A stretch of 64,000 nt of DNA, from contig JAGTPG010000002.1 of the NCBI GenBank assembly GCA_018195615.1, forward strand, positions 2,236,501-2,300,500, read 5' to 3'. How positions within the stretch are numbered: the stretch's first letter is position 1; the number at the start of each line of letters is the position of its first letter. Under the pieces are notes generated by a model. It had not been told where the DNA came from. It did no database searches and saw nothing but the letters and a program-made list of their open reading frames with translations. The stretch is from Streptomyces tuirus. Lineage in GTDB: Bacteria > Actinomycetota > Actinomycetes > Streptomycetales > Streptomycetaceae. Shown piece by piece: positions 9,423-17,731 of the stretch. A program made the translations under genes and the position numbers.

Positions 9423-9440
9423 GTAGCAATCGCTTTCTAC
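9423..9440. promoter_or_regulatory. LacI-type operator candidate (GTAG...CTAC palindrome)
   Basis: The 18-mer GTAGCAATCGCTTTCTAC matches its own reverse complement at 14 of 18 positions and has the central CG typical of LacI-family operators. It overlaps the stop codon of the gene ending at 9437 and lies about 140 bases upstream of the GntR gene. It shares CGCTTTCT with the site at 5926. Confidence 0.4.
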
Positions 9441-10033
9441 GACCTGGGCGTCCACCCCGGATCCCGCCCGCTCAGTCCCACCGCCCGGTCCAGCAGCGAC
9501 GCGTCCGGCCCGACGGGGACGACGGGCCCGAAGATCTCGCCCCGGCCGGGGTCGTCGACCGCAGCGGCGAGGAAGTCGTGGCAGGTCCGGAGCGCGGCCG
9601 GGTCGGGGCTGTACGCCTGGCCGGTCGCGCGGGCCAGGTCCCAGCCGTGGATCACCAGCTCGTCGACGGCGACGAGCCCCGCGATCCCGCCGGGCAGGTC
9701 GACGCCCCCGGCCCGGGTCATGCCCGTCCAGGCGGCCGGGTCGCGCCAGGCCCCGGCCAGTTCGGCGAGGACCTTGGGCAGCTCCTCGCGCCAGCCGGGG
9801 GCGAGAGCCGGGAGCGCGGAGTCCGGGCTGGTGTCGGTCGTGACGCCGAGGTCCTTGCGGCCGGCGTCACGGAAGGCGACGGTCAGCCCGGCCAGGTGTC
9901 CCAGCAGGTGGCGCACCGCGTACTCCGGGCAGGGCGTCGGGTCCGCCAGCTGCTCGTCGGTGACACCCTCGGCCAGGCGCGCCAGGACCGCCGTCTGCGG
10001 TCCGAGGTCGAGGGTCGGGGTGGTGTCGGTCAT
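9437..10033 (-). CDS. TIGR03086/DinB-like maleylpyruvate isomerase-fold protein
   Basis: 198-residue cytoplasmic protein of the mycothiol-dependent DinB-like superfamily (TIGR03086 type). The four-helix bundle is supported by the first helix LDLGPQTAVLARLAEGVTDE, the metal-ligand-like segment VRHLLGHLAGL near residue 45, and the conserved VDELVIHGWDLARATGQ near residue 140, with His in a metal-binding position. The ATG at 10033 has an AGGAGG site seven bases upstream; longer readings lack one. Such proteins are many in Streptomyces and mostly uncharacterised; they may detoxify via mycothiol. It is convergent to nothing and is read toward the sugar operon, with only its stop overlapping a possible operator. 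Confidence 0.8.
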   Translation of the reverse strand: MTDTTPTLDLGPQTAVLARLAEGVTDEQLADPTPCPEYAVRHLLGHLAGLTVAFRDAGRKDLGVTTDTSPDSALPALAPGWREELPKVLAELAGAWRDPAAWTGMTRAGGVDLPGGIAGLVAVDELVIHGWDLARATGQAYSPDPAALRTCHDFLAAAVDDPGRGEIFGPVVPVGPDASLLDRAVGLSGRDPGWTPRS

Positions 10034-10194
10034 CCGTGGTTCCTCCTGGCTCCGTCTCCTGGGAGGTAGACCGACGGCGCACGCGGAACTCATCGCCCGG
10101 ACGCCGTCCGCCCGCAGGAATCGTGACCTGTGGCCGGCGAACCTAAAATGCACATAGGGGTTGTTCCAGGCACCTTCGGTGACAGGTGGTGCAT

Positions 10195-10650
10195 ATGACA
10201 CCGGACGGCGAGCTGAGACTGCATCTGCGACGCGAGCTGGACGATCTGTGCCCGGTCGTGTTCCACAAGCTGACCGACCCCCGGGAACTGGCCCGCTGGT
10301 GGGGCCCGGACGGGTTCAGCACCCCGAGCGTGGAGATCGACCTCCGCCCGGGTGGTGCCTACCGGATAGCGATGCAGCCCCCGGAGGGCGAGCTGTTCTA
10401 CCTGGTGGGCGAATACATCGACGTCGATCCCCCGGTGGGCCTGTCGTACACCTTCCGCTGGGAGGAGCCCGACCCTGAGGACCGGGAGACGGTGGTGACG
10501 CTGTCACTGCACGACACCGACATCAGACGGTCCGAACTCACCCTCGACCAGGGCGACTTCGCCACTGAGCGGCGGCTGGCCCTCCACGAGGAAGGCTGGG
10601 TCCAGGGTCTCGGCAAGCTGGGGGAAATGCTCGCCTCGCAATGGGATTGA
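10195..10650 (+). CDS. SRPBCC (AHSA1-like) domain protein
   Basis: 151-residue START-like helix-grip protein of the AHSA1/YndB group. Signs are the opening RRELDDLCPVVFHKLTDP, then ELARWWGPDGF (the conserved WW-GP element at about residue 34), RPGGAYRIAM and VVTLSLHD, with the C-terminal helix HEEGWVQGLGKLGEML. These proteins bind hydrophobic ligands or act as stress co-chaperones; the ligand here is unknown. The ATG at 10195 is chosen because the conserved core begins right after it; the ribosome site is weak (GGTGG). It is transcribed away from the TIGR03086 gene, sharing a 160-base divergent promoter region. Confidence 0.8.
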   Translation: MTPDGELRLHLRRELDDLCPVVFHKLTDPRELARWWGPDGFSTPSVEIDLRPGGAYRIAMQPPEGELFYLVGEYIDVDPPVGLSYTFRWEEPDPEDRETVVTLSLHDTDIRRSELTLDQGDFATERRLALHEEGWVQGLGKLGEMLASQWD

Positions 10651-10691
10651 TCACCCCCCTCACGCCCTGGCGGTCACCCGTTCCGAGCGGA

Positions 10692-10730
10692 ACTAAGGCA
10701 CCCTCCCGATCCGCCGGCACGGTCCTTAGT
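10692..10730. promoter_or_regulatory. inverted repeat upstream of the MFS gene
   Basis: Seven-base arms ACTAAGG (10692-10698) and CCTTAGT (10724-10730) flank 25 bases just before the MFS start at 10747. It could be an operator pair or a transcript hairpin; no regulator can be assigned. Confidence 0.35.
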
Positions 10731-10746
10731 CCCACAGTGGCCGGGC

Positions 10747-11961
10747 ATGACGCATGAAACGCCCCGGCCCCTCGTGCGAGTCCTGCGCGACCGCGACTCC
10801 GGGCTCTACCTCTCCGGAGTGGTGGTCTCCGGCTTCGGCACCTCGGCCCTGTGGCTGGCGTCCGGCGTGTGGGTCAAGGACCTCACCGGCTCGGACGGCC
10901 TGGCCGCGCTGTGCCTGCTCGCCATGTGGCTGCCGACCCTGGCCGGCCCGCTGCTGGGCACGCTCGCCGACCGGGGCCGCCGCAAGCCGCTGCTGATCGG
11001 TGTGAACCTGCTCCTGGCCGCCCTTCTGCTGACCCTGGTGAGCGTCGACGCACCGGGCGACCTGTGGCTGCTGTACGCGGTGCTGTTCGCGTACGGCGCG
11101 GCGGGCGTCGTCGCCGACGCGGCCGAGTCGGCGCTCGTGGCGACCGCCGTCGACCCGTCCCTGCTCGGCGACTTCAACGGCCTGCGCATGACGGCCACCG
11201 AGGGCATGAAACTCCTGGCCCCGCTGGCGGGCGCGGGCCTGTACGCGGCGCACGGCGGCGCGAGCGTCGCGCTCCTGGACGCGGCGACGTTCGTACTGGC
11301 CACGGGCCTGTACGCGGCCCTGCGCGTACAGGAGGACAAGCCCTCGCCGCCCACCGGCAACCGCCGGCGGCAGACCGCCGAGGGCGCCCGCCATGTGTGG
11401 GCCCACCCCGCGCTGCGCCCTCTGGTGGTGGCGGGCGGCGCCACCATGCTGTGCGCCGGCCTGAACGGGGCGATGACCTACGCCGTCGTGGACGATCTCG
11501 GGCACGCGCCCGAGTACGCCGGTGTGCTGTACGCCGTGCAGGGCGCCGGGTCGGTCGCGGTGGGCCTGCTCTCCGGCCCCGCCCTGCGTCTTCTCGGCGA
11601 GCGGCGTTTCGCGGCGTACGGCATCGCCCTGCTGGCCGTCGCGGTGGCCCTGCGGGCGGTGCCGTCCGACCCGCCGGCGCTGGTGTGCGCCGCGGCGACC
11701 GGCGCGGGGCTGCCCGCCGTCCTGATCGCCACGCTGACCGCGGTGCAGCGGGGGACGCCGGGCCCGCTGCTCGGCCGGGTCACGGCGACGGCCAACACCC
11801 TGGTGTACACGCCGAACGTGGTCGGGCTCGCCGCCGGGGCGGCCCTGGTGGAGCTGGTGAGCCACCGGCTGGTGCTGGTCACCCTGGGCGCGGCCCTGCT
11901 GGTGACGGCGGCCCCGCTGTTCCAGGGACCGGCGAGGGCCGGGGCCGTCTCCGACCGGTGA
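10747..11961 (+). CDS. MFS transporter (MFS_3/EntS-like exporter)
   Basis: 404-residue membrane protein with roughly twelve hydrophobic segments. The cytoplasmic loop between helices 2 and 3 has the MFS signature GTLADRGRRKPLL near residue 78. The internal pattern, with a second half starting about residue 220 (ALRPLVVAGGATMLCAGLNG), fits the MFS_3 branch that includes EntS-type siderophore and drug exporters. Substrate is unknown. The ATG at 10747 is preceded only by a weak ribosome site. It is flanked upstream by an inverted repeat and is convergent with the hypothetical gene at 12014. Helix counts are judged by eye. Confidence 0.85.
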   Translation: MTHETPRPLVRVLRDRDSGLYLSGVVVSGFGTSALWLASGVWVKDLTGSDGLAALCLLAMWLPTLAGPLLGTLADRGRRKPLLIGVNLLLAALLLTLVSVDAPGDLWLLYAVLFAYGAAGVVADAAESALVATAVDPSLLGDFNGLRMTATEGMKLLAPLAGAGLYAAHGGASVALLDAATFVLATGLYAALRVQEDKPSPPTGNRRRQTAEGARHVWAHPALRPLVVAGGATMLCAGLNGAMTYAVVDDLGHAPEYAGVLYAVQGAGSVAVGLLSGPALRLLGERRFAAYGIALLAVAVALRAVPSDPPALVCAAATGAGLPAVLIATLTAVQRGTPGPLLGRVTATANTLVYTPNVVGLAAGAALVELVSHRLVLVTLGAALLVTAAPLFQGPARAGAVSDR

Positions 11962-12013
11962 CGGCTCCCTCCCTCGCTCAGCACGTCACCCACTGGTGAC
12001 CGCGCCGGCTCGC

Positions 12014-13213
12014 TCAGCGCCCCGCGAGGACCGCGCGGACCGTCTCCAGGTCGCCGTCGGATGCCAACCCGGCGTGATAGAGCCGCAGTTCGGTGGCGCC
12101 GAGCCGCCGTGCCTCGGCCGTGTCCTCGGCGAGGGTGCCCGGGCTGCCGCCCATGCCGGAGACGACGGTGAAGTTGGCGGCGATGACGGCGTCCTCCCGG
12201 CCCTGCGCCGCGAACGGCGTGAGCGTGCCGGTGCCGCCCGCGCAGGGCACGACCACACCGTCCGCGACGGACAGGATGTGCGCCGGGTCGACGCCGGGGT
12301 TGGCGCCGACGTGGTAAGAGACCGGGTCCGCGTGCAGCAGCACCTGGAAGCCCTCGGGCGCGGCCTCGCGCACGGCCCGGACCGCCGCCTCCTGGAGGGT
12401 GCGGGCGGTTTCGTCGCGGTACGCGCGCGTGGTGTTCGCGAGCGTCTCGCCGAGGAGCTTCTCGATGCCCGTCCAGCCTCCCCCACTCTCGGCTTCGCTC
12501 GAGCGGGCGGTGCCCCCACCGGAGGGCGCCCCCTGCCACACCGGTTCCAGCGCGGTCCGTACGGCGGCCGCCAGCTCGTCGGCGTCCAGGCCGTGCCGGC
12601 CGTAGCCCTCCCGGCAGGACGGGCAGAAGCACAGCGCCATCAGGTACTGCCCGGCGTCGCCGAGGCCGATGCCGCCGGTCTTGTCGTGGGCGTGCAGATG
12701 CTGCAGGCCGTACCAGCCGAGGGACTCCAGCTCGGTGCCGTGCGCCCCGGGCCGTACGGCAGCCTCCGCCGCCAGGTCCGTCAGGTACGCGCGCGTGCCG
12801 GGCTGGGCGATGCAGGGCGCCCAGGGGTAGCGGTCGCCGTAGGCGTTGACGACCGAGGTGTCCGGGTGCTCGGCGCCCAGCCGGGAGTTGTGCGCGAGGA
12901 CGACCCAGGTGTGCACCTCCAGACCGGCGTCCGCAAGGGCGGTGGCGGCTTCGCCGAAGGCGTCCCCAGGGGCCCAGTCGCCCGCCGCGTAGGGGCGCAG
13001 CTCGCGCCCCTCCCAGCGGTCGCCCGCCGGGTACAGCACGGCGGCGTGCTCGGCGGTGACGATGCGGTGGCGCGGATGGCGTGGCGTGAGCGCGCGGGTG
13101 GAGTGGTAGGCGGCGGCGAGCGTCACCTGCTGCACGCCGAGCGCGGCGATCCGCGCGGGCGCCTCCGGGTCCCCGTTGACGTCCCAGGGATAGACGAATG
13201 CCGACGCCTTCAT
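12014..13213 (-). CDS. conserved hypothetical protein, probable TIM-barrel glycosidase-like
   Basis: 399 residues, no signal peptide. The opening KASAFVYPWDVNGDP, the alternating strand-helix rhythm (IAALGVQQVTLAAAYHS, LEVHTWVVLAHN) and the CFCPSCREGYGRHGLD motif near residue 200 resemble TIM-barrel hydrolase-like proteins found in actinomycete sugar clusters; the function is not established. The ATG at 13213 overlaps the kdgD stop (ATGA), so it belongs with uronate catabolism. An odd Gly/Ser-rich stretch around residues 232-246 is encoded by a copy of an intergenic Streptomyces repeat (12477-12518) that has entered the gene in frame. Confidence 0.65.
   Translation of the reverse strand: MKASAFVYPWDVNGDPEAPARIAALGVQQVTLAAAYHSTRALTPRHPRHRIVTAEHAAVLYPAGDRWEGRELRPYAAGDWAPGDAFGEAATALADAGLEVHTWVVLAHNSRLGAEHPDTSVVNAYGDRYPWAPCIAQPGTRAYLTDLAAEAAVRPGAHGTELESLGWYGLQHLHAHDKTGGIGLGDAGQYLMALCFCPSCREGYGRHGLDADELAAAVRTALEPVWQGAPSGGGTARSSEAESGGGWTGIEKLLGETLANTTRAYRDETARTLQEAAVRAVREAAPEGFQVLLHADPVSYHVGANPGVDPAHILSVADGVVVPCAGGTGTLTPFAAQGREDAVIAANFTVVSGMGGSPGTLAEDTAEARRLGATELRLYHAGLASDGDLETVRAVLAGR
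12477..12518. repeat. Streptomyces hairpin repeat inside a coding region
   Basis: The 42-base stretch reading CCTCCCCCA, CTCTCGGCTTCGCTCGAGC and ending GCCCCCA closely matches the intergenic copy at 36321-36364. Here it lies inside the gene 12014-13213 and keeps the frame, adding low-complexity Gly/Ser/Glu residues. Confidence 0.7.
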
Positions 13214-14151
13214 CGGGCCTCCTCCAGCAGCGCGTAGCCGCGTTCGATCAGTTCGGCGAGCCGCTTCACATGATCCTCGGTCGGCTGGTGCAGCGGAGGC
13301 CGCACCTCCCCCACGTCGAGCCCGCGCAGGCGCACACCGGCCTTGACGAGGGCGACGGCGTAGCCGCGGCCCTGGGCGCGCAGTTCGACGAACGGGCGGA
13401 AGAAGCCGTCCAGCAGCTTCTCGACGGTCCCGTCGTCGCCCGTCCTGAGGGCCTGGTGGAAGGCGAGGGCGAGCTCGGGCGCGAAGCAGAACACGGCGGA
13501 CGAGTAGAGGGTGACGCCGAGGGCGCGGTAGGCGAGCTGGGTCTGCTCGGCGGTCGGCAGGCCGTTGAAGTAGAGGAAGTCGCCCGGGACCGCGGAGCGT
13601 ACGGCGCTGATGATCCGCTGCATGAGGTCGAGGTCGCCCAGCCCGTCCTTGAGGCCGATGATCCCGTCCGTGCGGGCCAGCTCGACGACGGTCTCCGGCG
13701 TGAAGACAGCGTTGTCGCGCTGGTAGACCACGACGGGCAGGGAGGTCGCCGCGGCCACCTCCCGGTAGTGCCGCAGCAGCCCCTCCTGCCCGGCGACGAC
13801 GAGGTAGGGCGGCATCGCGAGCAGGCCGTCCGCCCCGGCCGCCTCCGCGAGGCGGGCGTAGCGCACGGCGAGCGCGGTGCCGTACCCGGCGCCCGCGACG
13901 ACCGGCACCCGCCCCTCTGCCGCCTCGACGGCCACCCGGACACAAGCCTCGAACTCCTCGGGCGTGAGCGCGTGGAACTCGCCCGTGCCGCAGCAGGCGA
14001 ACACGGCGGCGGCTCCGGCCTCCACCCCACGGCGCACATGCGTGCGGTAGGTGTCGAGGTCCACCGAGCCGTTGGGGCCGTAGGCGGTGACCGGGAAGAA
14101 CAGCGGTCCGCTGGGGATGTCGAGTCGAGCGGCGAGAGGGGCTGACGTCAC
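13210..14151 (-). CDS. kdgD: 5-dehydro-4-deoxyglucarate dehydratase
   Basis: 313-residue DapA-superfamily enzyme that decarboxylates and dehydrates 5-keto-4-deoxyglucarate to 2-ketoglutarate semialdehyde, a step of galacturonate/glucarate catabolism. Family marks are SGPLFFPVTAYGPNGSVD, CCGTGEFHALTPEE, VVYQRDNAVF and the Schiff-base Lys in GLKDGLGDLD. The chosen GTG at 14151 gives the usual N-terminus (TSAPLAARLDIPSG) and has GGGAG five bases upstream; an ATG at 14169 would add six residues. The gene is divergent from the uronate dehydrogenase and overlaps the next gene by ATGA, fitting one uronate pathway. Confidence 0.9.
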   Translation of the reverse strand: MTSAPLAARLDIPSGPLFFPVTAYGPNGSVDLDTYRTHVRRGVEAGAAAVFACCGTGEFHALTPEEFEACVRVAVEAAEGRVPVVAGAGYGTALAVRYARLAEAAGADGLLAMPPYLVVAGQEGLLRHYREVAAATSLPVVVYQRDNAVFTPETVVELARTDGIIGLKDGLGDLDLMQRIISAVRSAVPGDFLYFNGLPTAEQTQLAYRALGVTLYSSAVFCFAPELALAFHQALRTGDDGTVEKLLDGFFRPFVELRAQGRGYAVALVKAGVRLRGLDVGEVRPPLHQPTEDHVKRLAELIERGYALLEEAR

Positions 14152-14154
14152 GAG

Positions 14155-14187
14155 CTCTCCCGGTTCCATACCTCTCCCGGTTCCATA
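14155..14187. repeat. tandem duplication at the kdgD start
   Basis: Two identical 16-base copies of CTCTCCCGGTTCCATA, 17 bases apart, sit over the kdgD start region. Each unit carries an ATG and a Shine-Dalgarno-like GGGAG on the minus strand, so it duplicates initiation signals in different frames. Confidence 0.75.
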
Positions 14188-14390
14188 TTCATGATTGGCG
14201 TCTACATTTCTGAACACCCCCACGCTAAGGCGCCCCCTCGGCGCCGGTCAAGCGCGCGAACCCGCGACGCACCAGCGGATTCACCACTTCCGCGCCATAC
14301 TTGACGGGCTCCGCCCGGCTCCTTAGCGTGTCCACGCATATGAATGCCGTGCGCTCATGTGCACGGTGGCCGATTCAAGGAGACCCGAGG

Positions 14391-15200
14391 ATGCCCGCTC
14401 CCCGCACCGTTCTGCTCACCGGCGCCGCCGGCGGCCTCGGCACCCTGATGCGGGATCTGCTCCCGGACTACGGCTACGAGCTGCGTCTGCTCGACATGCG
14501 GCCCGTCGAGGGCGCCCCGGACGCGATCACCGCCGACCTCGCCGACAAGGTCGCCGTGCGCGAAGCCGTCCGGGGCGTCGACGCGATCATCCACCTCGCC
14601 GGCATCTCCCTGGAAGCCCCCTTCGAGAAGATCCTCAAGGCGAACATCGAGGGCACCTACCACCTCTACGAGGCCGCCCGCGAGGAGGGCGTCGGCCGGA
14701 TCGTCTTCGCCTCCTCCAACCACGCCGTCGGCTACACCCCGCGCCCGCAGGGCGACGACCCGCTGATCCCGATCGACACCCCGCGCCGCCCGGACACCTT
14801 CTACGGCCTGTCCAAGTGCTTCGGCGAGGACCTCGCGCAGCTCTACTGGGACAGGCACGGCCTGGAGACGGTGTCGGTGCGGATCGGCTCCTGCTTCCCC
14901 GAGCCGACCAGCGTGCGCATGCTCTCGGTGTGGATGAGCCCCGCCGACGGCGCCCGGCTCTTCCACGCGGCCCTGACCGCCGAGCACGTCGGGCACACCG
15001 TCGTCCACGGCTCCTCCGCCAACACCCGGCTCTGGTGGGACCTCACCACCGCCCGGGCCCTCGGCTACGAGCCGCAGGACGACTCCGAGCCGTGGGCCGA
15101 GAAGCTCATCGCCGAGCAGGGCGAGCTGGACCCGGAGAACGAGGCGCACGCCTACCTGGGCGGTCACTTCGTGACGGACCCGCCGATCTGGCCGTACTGA
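14391..15200 (+). CDS. udh: uronate dehydrogenase (NAD-dependent epimerase/dehydratase family)
   Basis: 269-residue short-chain-type enzyme that oxidises D-galacturonate or D-glucuronate to the aldarolactone. The N-terminal nucleotide site is LLTGAAGGLG; the next elements are VDAIIHLAGISLE, IVFASSNHAVGYTPR and the catalytic Tyr-Lys pair in FYGLSKCFGEDL. The SSNHAVG and TSVRMLSVWMSP stretches are characteristic of Udh rather than UDP-sugar epimerases. The ATG at 14391 follows AAGGAG at 8-13 bases. It is divergent from kdgD across about 240 bases. The dehydratase between them (galactarate or glucarate dehydratase) is not seen in this window. Confidence 0.88.
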   Translation: MPAPRTVLLTGAAGGLGTLMRDLLPDYGYELRLLDMRPVEGAPDAITADLADKVAVREAVRGVDAIIHLAGISLEAPFEKILKANIEGTYHLYEAAREEGVGRIVFASSNHAVGYTPRPQGDDPLIPIDTPRRPDTFYGLSKCFGEDLAQLYWDRHGLETVSVRIGSCFPEPTSVRMLSVWMSPADGARLFHAALTAEHVGHTVVHGSSANTRLWWDLTTARALGYEPQDDSEPWAEKLIAEQGELDPENEAHAYLGGHFVTDPPIWPY

Positions 15201-15502
15201 CCGGAAAGAGTCGTCGCGTACGGGCGGGCGGGCAGAGAACGGGCCCGCCCGCTCGGGCGTTCGGGCACGACCCGGAAGCGGTAGGACAACGCCCTCACGA
15301 TCGCGGGGAACGGCGCGACCAGCCACAACGCGCCCGCGGACGGCCACGACCTCCCTGCGGGCTTCCGCGCATCCGCACGACCGAACGGGCACACACGGGC
15401 AGGATCACGCCCGCAACAGACCTGGCCACCGTGGAACACCCGCTGTAGAACTTCCCCCATGGCCCGACCGAGGGCCCGAACGGGCAGCACAGCAGGAGGC
15501 GG
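15201..15502. other. intergenic region with a Streptomyces intergenic repeat
   Basis: No credible gene in these 302 bases between udh and the DeoR regulator gene. It contains one copy of the GCGGGGAAC...GCGCGACCAGCCAC repeat at 15303-15330, also seen near 22,232, 31,870 and 54,401. The end (15491-15497, AGGAGG) is the ribosome site of the regulator. Confidence 0.7.
15303..15330. repeat. intergenic repeat copy 1
   Basis: GCGGGGAACGGCGCGACCAG followed by CCACAACG; matches the copies at 22232, 31870 and (inverted) 54401. The family is very common between Streptomyces genes. Confidence 0.7.
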
Positions 15503-16278
15503 GTGACGGCCATGAACAGAACCGCGGAAGAACGCCAGCGCGAGATCGTGCTGGCCGCACGGCGTGACGGCGCGGTCGACGTCAACGCCCTCGCCGCCGA
15601 GCTGGGCGTGGCCAAGGAGACCGTGCGGCGGGATCTGCGCGTCCTGGAGGACCACGGGCTGCTCCGCCGCACCCATGGCGGCGCCTACCCCGTGGAGAGC
15701 GCCGGCTTCGAGACCACGCTCGCCTTCCGCGCCACCAGTCACGTCCCCGAGAAGCGCCGCATCGCGGCCGCCGCCGCCGAACTGCTCGGCGACGCCGAGA
15801 CCGTCTTCGTCGACGAGGGCTTCACCCCGCAGCTCATCGCCGAGGCACTCCCCGGGACCGGCCGCTGACCGTGGTCACCGCGTCCCTGCCGGTCGCGGGC
15901 GCGCTCGCCGGGACCGACACCGTCTCCGTGCTGCTGCTGGGCGGCCGGGTCCGCTCCGGCACCCTCGCCACCGTCGACCACTGGACGACGAAGATGCTGG
16001 CCGGCTTCGTCGTCGACCTGGCGTTCATCGGCGCCAACGGCATCTCCCGCGAACACGGCCTCACCACCCCCGACCCGGCCGTCAGCGAGGTCAAGACACA
16101 GGCGATCCGGGCCGCCCGCCGCACGGTCTTCGCGGGCGTCCACACCAAGTTCGGAGCGGTCAGCTTCTGCCGGTTCGCCGAGGTCGGCGCACTGGAGGCG
16201 ATCGTGACGAGCACCCTGCTGCCGACGGCCGAGGCCCACCGCTACTCGCTGCTCGGGCCGCAGGTCATCCGCGTCTGA
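15503..16278 (+). CDS. DeoR family transcriptional regulator (one apparent frameshift)
   Basis: 258 residues after restoring one base near 15,862. The N-terminal helix-turn-helix reads VNALAAELGVAKETVRRDLR and is followed by the DeoR hallmark HGLLRRTHGGAYPV. The C-terminal sugar-phosphate sensor domain resumes after the break as LTVVTASLPVAGAL, with LLLGGRVRSGTLATV and DLAFIGANGISREHGLT typical of the ISOCOT fold. The GTG at 15503 has AGGAGG six bases upstream; the ATG at 15512 is too far. It precedes the polyol ABC operon by 79 bases on the same strand and probably represses it in response to a sugar phosphate. Confidence 0.88.
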
Positions 16279-16357
16279 CCCACCCCCCTTCGTCCCCACC
16301 GGGCGCAGCCACGCCCTGCACTGTCCCTTATCTCCCCATACATCCCAGGAGCGATCC

Positions 16358-17731
16358 ATGCGAACCCAGAGCCGACGACGGCCACCGCGAGCCACGCTCG
16401 CCGCGGTCGCCGCAGGGACGCTGCTCGCCCCGCTGCTCTCCGGCTGCTGGGTCGGCGCGGGCGGGGCCGGATCCGGCGGCGACGCCATCAACGTCCTGAT
16501 GGTCAACAACCCTCAGATGGTCGAGCTGCAGAAGCTCACCCGCGCCCACTTCACCAGGGAGACGGGCATCAAGGTCAACTTCACCGTGCTGCCCGAGAAC
16601 GACGTCCGCGACAAGATCAGCCAGGACTTCGCCAATCAGGCCGGCCAGTACGACGTCGCCACGCTGTCCAACTACGAGATACCGATCTACGCCCGCAACG
16701 GCTGGCTGCACGAGATGAACAGCTACGTGGCGACGGACCCGGCGTACGACGAGCAGGACATCCTGAAGCCGATGCGCCAGTCCCTCACCGCGGAGGACGG
16801 CAAGCTCTACGGCCAGCCCTTCTACGGCGAGTCCTCGTTCCTGATGTACCGCAAGGACGTGTTCGAGAAGAAGGGCCTGACGATGCCCGCGCATCCCACC
16901 TGGCAGCAGGTGGCGGACCTCGCGGCGCGGGCGGACGGCGCCGAACCGGGCATGAAGGGCATCTGCCTGCGCGGCCTGCCCGGCTGGGGCGAGGTGATGG
17001 CCCCTCTGACCACGGTCGTGAACACCTTCGGCGGCACCTGGTTCGACAAGAACTGGAAGGCGCGGCTCGACTCCCCGGCCTTCGAAAAGGCGACGAAGTT
17101 CTATGTCGACCTGGTGCGCGAGCACGGTGAGTCCGGTGCCGCCCAGTCCGGCTTCGCCGAGTGCCTGAACAACATGACCCAGGGCAAGGTCGCCATGTGG
17201 TACGACGCCACCTCCGCGGCCGGATCCCTGGAGGCGGCGAACTCCCCGGTCAAGGGCAAGGTCGGCTACGCCCCCGCCCCCGTCGAGAAGACCGGCTCCT
17301 CCGGCTGGCTCTACACCTGGGCCTGGGGCATCCAGAAGGCCTCCCGTAACACCGACAACGCCTGGAAGTTCGTCTCCTGGGCGTCCGGCAAGGACTACGA
17401 GGAACTGGTCGGCGACCAGGTCGGCTGGGCCGACGTCCCGGCCGGCAAGCGGGCGTCGACGTACGCCAACCCCGCCTATCGCAAGGAGGCCGCCGCCTTC
17501 CAGGAGATGACCAAGGAGGCCATCGAGGGAGCCAGGCCCGACGATCCCGGTGTGCAGCCGCGGCCCGCGCCCGGCATCCAGTTCGTCGGCATCCCCGAGT
17601 TCACCGACCTCGGTACCAAGGTCTCCCAGGAGATCAGCGCGGCCATCGCCGGACGCCAGTCCGTCGACGCGGCCCTGAAGAAGTCACAGGCGCTCGCCGA
17701 GAAGATCTCCGAGGAGTACGAGGGACGATGA
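16358..17731 (+). CDS. polyol/sugar ABC transporter solute-binding lipoprotein
   Basis: 457-residue extracellular binding lipoprotein of the sorbitol/mannitol (SmoE-like) class. The signal peptide has Arg-rich MRTQSRRRPPR and the lipobox LLSGC with Cys30 as the lipid-modified residue. The binding fold begins INVLMVNNPQMVELQKL and includes YDVATLSNYEIPIYARNGW and LYGQPFYGESSFLMYRKDVF, features I associate with polyol binding proteins. It heads a tight operon: its stop overlaps the next permease start (ATGA at 17728). GGAG lies about eight bases before the ATG. Polyol specificity is inferred also from the downstream alcohol dehydrogenase. Confidence 0.9.
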   Translation: MRTQSRRRPPRATLAAVAAGTLLAPLLSGCWVGAGGAGSGGDAINVLMVNNPQMVELQKLTRAHFTRETGIKVNFTVLPENDVRDKISQDFANQAGQYDVATLSNYEIPIYARNGWLHEMNSYVATDPAYDEQDILKPMRQSLTAEDGKLYGQPFYGESSFLMYRKDVFEKKGLTMPAHPTWQQVADLAARADGAEPGMKGICLRGLPGWGEVMAPLTTVVNTFGGTWFDKNWKARLDSPAFEKATKFYVDLVREHGESGAAQSGFAECLNNMTQGKVAMWYDATSAAGSLEAANSPVKGKVGYAPAPVEKTGSSGWLYTWAWGIQKASRNTDNAWKFVSWASGKDYEELVGDQVGWADVPAGKRASTYANPAYRKEAAAFQEMTKEAIEGARPDDPGVQPRPAPGIQFVGIPEFTDLGTKVSQEISAAIAGRQSVDAALKKSQALAEKISEEYEGR

